This document shows positions 6,444 to 10,040 of a stretch of DNA of 10,040 bases, in pieces. The DNA comes from Candidatus Nanopelagicaceae bacterium (lineage in GTDB: Bacteria > Actinomycetota > Actinomycetes > Nanopelagicales > Nanopelagicaceae): contig JALRDT010000113.1 of the NCBI GenBank assembly GCA_023262125.1, positions 1-10,040 on the forward strand, written 5' to 3'. Position 1 is the stretch's first letter, and every line of letters begins with the position of its first letter. The notes beneath the pieces were generated by a model. It had not been told where the DNA came from. It did no database searches and saw nothing but the letters and a program-made list of their open reading frames with translations. Position numbers and translations under genes: made by a program.

Positions 6444-7577
6444 TTATTTAGCTCCCTTCGGCCAACGGACATTTATCTGCTTTGCAACTTCTGGGTTTCG
6501 AAATGCGATTCCTGCAACAAACCCTAGCGCGCCTGCTAAGGCAAGTAGAGAGGATCCTCCATATGAAATAAACGGCAAAGTAACTCCGACTACCGGTATC
6601 AAGCTGGTCGCGGAAGCTAAATTAATTAGCGATTGAAAACCCACCCAAAATGCTATTCCCAATCCAAGATATCTACTAAAAGTATCTTTTGCCATTAAAG
6701 CAATTTTAATAATACAGATAACTAAAATAGAGATCGCAGCAAGAGTGCCCAGCGTGCCGAACAACCCAAACTCTTCTCCAATAACTCCAAAAATAAAGTC
6801 GGTATGAGCTTCCGCTAAATTTCCCCACTTCTGTTTGCTTTCACCGATTCCCGAACCGAAAAATCCACCACTAGCAAGTGCCATAACGCTGTGAGCGGGT
6901 TGCCAACCAGCATTCTTATAAACACCCTCTGCAAATGGGTCTATAAATGCAGTTAATCGTGCAATTCGATATGGCTGCATCGCAATTAGCGCAGCAACTC
7001 CAAAGATTCCTCCCGCCAAAATGCCAGCAATATATTTACGCTCCGCTCCGGCTAGATAGACCAATGTGGCCAAAATTAAACCAACAACAACTGCAGAACC
7101 TAAGTCTCCGCCTTTTAATACCACTGCCAAGATAATTAAAAACCCAAAAGATAGTTGGAAGAAGATTTTTTTGGCATCGCCGAAATTTTTATCGATCACA
7201 TAAGCGGACCATAAAATCAATAGAATTTTCGCCACTTCTGAAGGTTGGAAATCAATAGGGCCAAATTCAATCCAGTTTGTGTTTCCGTTTACTTCTCGCC
7301 CAAAAGGTATAAGTAAGAGCATAATTATTATTGCCAAGCCCAAACTTCTATGGGCAATCTTCTTAATACTTGTAAGCGGCAATTGGGCGATCATCCAAGC
7401 AAATGGGAAAGAAAGTATTGAAAGCACAATTTGTTTACCGCTTATTGAAAAAGAGCTACCGCCGATTGATAAGCCAGTGACTTGCGCAGCAGAAAAAACC
7501 ATTATCGCTCCAAAGAAAATTAACCCCAATGAGACTGCTAGAAAGGTTCTGAAGGTATTGGCTGGGCTGTTGAACAT
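6444..7577 (-). CDS. ftsW: FtsW, SEDS-family septal peptidoglycan polymerase
   Basis: FtsW is the membrane glycosyltransferase that polymerises lipid II at the division septum together with a class B PBP. The 377-residue protein shows about ten hydrophobic segments starting near residue 11. SEDS signatures are QPSEVAK (111-117), GGDLGSA (156-162), EAHTDFIF (256-263) and GEEFG (267-271), then LPFISYGGSS (334-343). Asp260 aligns with the catalytic Asp established for SEDS polymerases (Asp297 in E. coli FtsW). The residue before EAH is Ala rather than the usual Pro. RodA and SpoVE have the same fold; the location between murD and murG indicates FtsW. The ATG overlaps the murD stop by one base with only a weak GAAG upstream, so translation is probably coupled to murD. 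The C-terminus (NVRWPKGAK) is short, with no long cytoplasmic tail. Confidence 0.95.
   Translation of the reverse strand: MFNSPANTFRTFLAVSLGLIFFGAIMVFSAAQVTGLSIGGSSFSISGKQIVLSILSFPFAWMIAQLPLTSIKKIAHRSLGLAIIIMLLLIPFGREVNGNTNWIEFGPIDFQPSEVAKILLILWSAYVIDKNFGDAKKIFFQLSFGFLIILAVVLKGGDLGSAVVVGLILATLVYLAGAERKYIAGILAGGIFGVAALIAMQPYRIARLTAFIDPFAEGVYKNAGWQPAHSVMALASGGFFGSGIGESKQKWGNLAEAHTDFIFGVIGEEFGLFGTLGTLAAISILVICIIKIALMAKDTFSRYLGLGIAFWVGFQSLINLASATSLIPVVGVTLPFISYGGSSLLALAGALGFVAGIAFRNPEVAKQINVRWPKGAK
6452..6458 (-). promoter_or_regulatory. Ribosome binding site of murG
   Basis: AAGGGAG on the minus strand lies in the last codons of ftsW, about ten bases before the murG ATG (6441-6439). The fit to the anti-Shine-Dalgarno is good, the spacing slightly long. 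It supports the murG start. Confidence 0.55.
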
Positions 7578-8920
7578 TAAATATACTTCTTCACTGATGC
7601 AATGAATTGATCACCGCGGTCTGCGTAATTCTTAAATTGATCCATCGAAGCACAGGCTGGCGCCAACAAGACGGTATCGCCAGGTTCGGCAAGTTGGCGG
7701 GCTTTAAGTACAACGTCTTCCATGATGTTAACGCCATCTATTAAATAAAATTCAATATTGTGCTTTGCAAGTTCGGTGGCAATCATTTCTCGATCGGTTC
7801 CGATTAAAATTGCAACTTTTATTCTTGATTTGCATTTGGCAATTAGCTCACCAAAATGGGCTCCTTTTGCCAAACCACCAGCTATCCAAATAGAACTAGT
7901 GGTAGAAAAAAGAGATGCTTGGGCAGCATGCGGATTGGTCGCTTTGGAATCATTAATCCACTTAATTCCATTCTTTTCAAGCGCAAGTTCGATTCGATGT
8001 CGCCCAGGTTTGAAATCCCTTACGGCACCGCGAATTGAATCTAAGTCCGCACCAACTGATCTAGCTATACCTGCTGCTGCCAGAGTGTTAGCCACTGCAT
8101 GTGGCACAGTAGGTTGAACATCATTTAATTCACAGATTGCGCCAGCCGTATTTGGATCATCGCTAAATGCTCTATCGACTAATAGCTCTTCAACCAACCC
8201 TAGTTGGCCAGGTGCAGGCGTATCTAAACCAAAAAATATTTTTCTGCCAGTCCAGTTGGTTGTTTTATTTATCGCTTTCACCAAGTGCTCATCTTGCCCA
8301 TTAATAATGCCGATATCGGAATGTTCGAGTAATTTAATTTTTGCCTTTGTGTATTCTTCAAATGATCCATGCCAATCAGTATGGTCATCTGCAATATTCA
8401 AGATTGAAACTGCCGCGAACTCTGGATCTTTCATCCAATGGATTTGAAAACTTGAGAGTTCCAGAACTAATACTTCATATTCTGTTTCGCTCCAAACAGT
8501 TTCTATTACTGTAGTTCCCACATTTCCACATGCGGTTGCTGAGATTCCAGAGGCATTAATCATCGAAGCTGCAAGCTCAGTCGTTGAAGTCTTTCCATTT
8601 GTGCCTGTGATTGCGACCCAACGTTGGTTGGGGCGATGTAGCTTCTTGAAATGCCAGGCAATATCGATTTCGTTCGTAATAGAAATGTTTGCTTTTTGAA
8701 GCGCTTTAATTAAGGGATGGGTCGGTTTCCAACCTGGTGAGACAATTGCAAAATCGTAATTTAGGTTGTCGAAATCTGTGATTGGATGATTTGCAAAATC
8801 AGCAACTGGCTTTTCATCGGCAACAAAAATCTTTGCACCTAATTCTTCAGCAATTTTGCCAACTGCACTACCAGTTACTCCACCACCGAGAATTAAGACT
8901 CTCTTGCCAGCAAATTCCAT
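7577..8920 (-). CDS. murD: MurD, UDP-N-acetylmuramoyl-L-alanine--D-glutamate ligase
   Basis: This cytoplasmic ATP-dependent ligase adds D-glutamate to UDP-MurNAc-L-Ala, the step between MurC and MurE. With the start at MEFAGKRVLI the protein has 447 residues, close to the family norm (E. coli about 438). Visible signatures are the N-terminal glycine loop LGGGVTGSAVG (11-21), the ATP-binding loop GTNGKTS (106-112), NIADDHTDWHGS (175-186), and the likely carbamylated lysine Lys194 in a Y-x-x-A-K context. GRHRIE (306-311), NDSKATNP (323-330) and a C-terminal PACASMDQF with RGDQF follow. An ATG 29 codons upstream (9007) would place an extra segment inside mraY with no family match, so the start 4 bases after the mraY stop is preferred, although its purine-rich AAAGAG sits very close to the ATG. 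The stop overlaps the ftsW start by one base (TAATG). Confidence 0.96.
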   Translation of the reverse strand: MEFAGKRVLILGGGVTGSAVGKIAEELGAKIFVADEKPVADFANHPITDFDNLNYDFAIVSPGWKPTHPLIKALQKANISITNEIDIAWHFKKLHRPNQRWVAITGTNGKTSTTELAASMINASGISATACGNVGTTVIETVWSETEYEVLVLELSSFQIHWMKDPEFAAVSILNIADDHTDWHGSFEEYTKAKIKLLEHSDIGIINGQDEHLVKAINKTTNWTGRKIFFGLDTPAPGQLGLVEELLVDRAFSDDPNTAGAICELNDVQPTVPHAVANTLAAAGIARSVGADLDSIRGAVRDFKPGRHRIELALEKNGIKWINDSKATNPHAAQASLFSTTSSIWIAGGLAKGAHFGELIAKCKSRIKVAILIGTDREMIATELAKHNIEFYLIDGVNIMEDVVLKARQLAEPGDTVLLAPACASMDQFKNYADRGDQFIASVKKYI

Positions 8921-8924
8921 CTCT

Positions 8925-9983
8925 TTATGCCGCAACCCATTGCGCGTAGAAGAGGCCAAGCCCTGCTGCAACTGATAAACCAGCCAAAATCCAGAAACGA
9001 ACCACAATTGTCACTTCGCCCCAGCCTTTTAATTCGAAGTGATGCTGCAATGGGGCCATTCTAAAAATTCGTTTTCCACCACTTAATTTAAAGAATCCTA
9101 CTTGGATAATCACGGATAAAGTTATTAAAACAAATAATCCGCCAATTGCAATTAGTAGCAATTCGGTTCGCATAGATATTGCAAGGCCAGCTAAAGCGCC
9201 ACCTAGTGCAAGCGAGCCCGTGTCGCCCATGAAAATTTTTGCAGGTGAAGTGTTCCACCAAAGAAATCCTGTACAAGCTGCTGCTAATGCTGCCGCAAGT
9301 ACCGCCAAGTCCATCGGATCTCTAACTTCGTAACAATTCGGAACTGAAACTTCGCTACAAGATTGACCAAATTGCCAGACACCGATTAAAACAAAAGCCA
9401 AGAACGACATCACAGAAGCGCCGGTAGCTAGACCATCTAATCCATCAGTTAAGTTAACGCCATTGCTAGTTGCGGTGACCATGAAAATCACCCAAATGAT
9501 CATTCCAATTAGACCTAATTTGATTGAGGTATCGCGTAGGAATGAGAGATTCAAGGAAATTGGTGTTAGGCCATTGTTATCTGGAAATTTGGTACCAAAA
9601 TATCCAAAAAGACCTGCCACCAATATTTGGCCAAAAATTTTCTGTTTACTATTTAAACCAAGCGATCTCTGTTTAACTACTTTCAAATAATCGTCAATAA
9701 ATCCCACCAAACCTAAAGCGGTAAATAGTGAGATCACCAATAGAGCGGATGCACTAAAAGCAATTCCTAGAACTAAGTGTGCTAGCGCATAACCTGCTAT
9801 CGCAGAGAGAATAATTGCAATGCCGCCCATTGTTGGAGTGCCACGTTTTGAATGATGACTTTGCGGTCCATCATCTCTAATCATCTGACCGTACCCATGC
9901 TTTGCCAATAATTTAATTAGTGCAGGGGTGCCAAATAAACTGAATATCAAAGCGAAGACTCCAGCGAGCAGAATTTCTTTCAT
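8925..9983 (-). CDS. mraY: MraY, phospho-N-acetylmuramoyl-pentapeptide-transferase
   Basis: This polytopic membrane enzyme (352 residues, usual family length) transfers phospho-MurNAc-pentapeptide from UDP to undecaprenyl phosphate, making lipid I on the inner face of the membrane. The sequence starts with a hydrophobic segment (about 4-22), then a conserved cytoplasmic loop with RGTPTMGG (47-54). Family signatures follow in order: the DDYLK motif (Asp97-Asp98), NLTDGLDG (177-184), MGDTGS (252-257) and QHHFE (313-317), the actinobacterial form of the histidine motif. About ten hydrophobic segments are visible. The ATG directly follows the murF stop and has a GGGAGAG ribosome binding site. Four bases separate its stop from murD. 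All key residues are present and the gene looks intact. Confidence 0.97.
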   Translation of the reverse strand: MKEILLAGVFALIFSLFGTPALIKLLAKHGYGQMIRDDGPQSHHSKRGTPTMGGIAIILSAIAGYALAHLVLGIAFSASALLVISLFTALGLVGFIDDYLKVVKQRSLGLNSKQKIFGQILVAGLFGYFGTKFPDNNGLTPISLNLSFLRDTSIKLGLIGMIIWVIFMVTATSNGVNLTDGLDGLATGASVMSFLAFVLIGVWQFGQSCSEVSVPNCYEVRDPMDLAVLAAALAAACTGFLWWNTSPAKIFMGDTGSLALGGALAGLAISMRTELLLIAIGGLFVLITLSVIIQVGFFKLSGGKRIFRMAPLQHHFELKGWGEVTIVVRFWILAGLSVAAGLGLFYAQWVAA

Positions 9984-10040
9984 TTAACTCTCCCAACCTG
10001 CAATCAAGGCCTCTGCCAATTTCTCTAATCCCTCGGCACG
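9984..10040 (-). CDS. murF: MurF C-terminal end (partial gene): UDP-MurNAc-tripeptide--D-Ala-D-Ala ligase
   Basis: Only the last 18 codons and the TAA stop lie inside the window; the gene begins beyond position 10040. The visible tail reads RAEGLEKLAEALIAGWES, which fits the usual end of MurF proteins (an R-x-x-G-L-E-x-x-A-E-x-L pattern in the third Mur ligase domain). Its place directly before mraY is also the standard dcw position of murF. MurF adds D-Ala-D-Ala to the UDP-MurNAc-tripeptide in the cytoplasm, completing the pentapeptide that MraY uses. The TAA stop (9984-9986) is immediately followed by the mraY ATG with no spacer, which suggests translational coupling. The short tail plus synteny make the call likely, but nothing catalytic is visible. 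Confidence 0.78.
   Translation of the reverse strand, partial: RAEGLEKLAEALIAGWES
9988..9994 (-). promoter_or_regulatory. Ribosome binding site of mraY
   Basis: GGGAGAG on the minus strand lies inside the last codons of murF, a few bases upstream of the mraY ATG (9983-9981). It is one of the clearer Shine-Dalgarno sequences in the window and supports the chosen start. Confidence 0.6.

Noticed and set aside
7279..7605. 108-codon open frame on the plus strand across the ftsW start
   Set aside because: It is antisense to the ftsW membrane segments; its hydrophobic stretches mirror the opposite strand and no promoter or ribosome binding site supports it.
7758..8117. 119-codon open frame on the plus strand inside murD
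   Set aside because: It lies antisense to a well-conserved murD and its translation shows no family features or domain order; it is a by-product of murD codon use.
8921..9007. Upstream start extending murD by 29 residues into mraY
   Set aside because: The added segment reads through the mraY C-terminal region in another frame, has no MurD match, and the start just after the mraY stop fits the family N-terminus.

Overview
The window holds one uninterrupted, entirely minus-strand stretch of a bacterial division and cell-wall (dcw) cluster. Read in the direction of transcription, from high to low coordinates, the order is: end of murF, mraY, murD, ftsW, murG, murC, ftsQ, ftsZ, pgeF (ylmD/yfiH type), a yggS-type PLP protein, sepF and a yggT-family membrane protein. 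This order, with murC directly followed by ftsQ and ftsZ and then the pgeF-yggS-sepF-yggT block, is the arrangement known from Actinobacteria (there usually followed by divIVA). The FtsZ sequence ([13 protein letters not shown] motif, C-terminal VPDFMK) and the MraY sequence ([11 protein letters not shown]) also look actinobacterial. The DNA is AT-rich by eye (roughly 40% GC), uses many AAA/ATT/TTA codons, and has almost no space between genes. A low-GC, streamlined actinobacterium, for example of the freshwater acI / Nanopelagicales type, is the best inference; the window contains no taxonomic marker that proves it.

Region by region: 10040-8925 carries the last 18 codons of murF and all of mraY (lipid I synthesis). 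8920-5407 carries murD, ftsW and murG (D-Glu addition, glycan polymerisation at the septum, lipid II synthesis). 5410-3367 carries murC (L-Ala addition) and ftsQ (divisome membrane protein). 3366-3233 is the only intergenic gap of note, 134 bases, with several inverted repeats and a possible promoter ahead of ftsZ. 3232-2102 is ftsZ, 2102-1446 pgeF, 1455-814 yggS, 794-339 sepF and 335-54 yggT. The last 53 bases (1-53) show no gene; divIVA would be expected just beyond the edge.

The genes form one functional unit. MurC, MurD and MurF build the UDP-MurNAc-pentapeptide in the cytoplasm. MraY and MurG load it on the lipid carrier, and FtsW polymerises it at the septum placed by FtsZ, which SepF anchors to the membrane and FtsQ links to the periplasmic divisome. 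PgeF is thought to remove wrongly incorporated L-Ser from the muropeptide precursor. Junctions are tight: TAA directly followed by ATG (murF/mraY), TAATG (murD/ftsW and ftsZ/pgeF), ATGA (murG/murC) and short overlaps (murC/ftsQ, pgeF/yggS). This suggests a polycistronic, partly translationally coupled operon, with ftsZ having its own leader and the best ribosome binding site of the window.

I found no mobile element, RNA gene, CRISPR array or unknown gene, and no evidence for an undescribed system. All genes look intact. The observations worth a second look are the structured ftsQ-ftsZ leader, a few start-site questions and small substitutions in conserved motifs.
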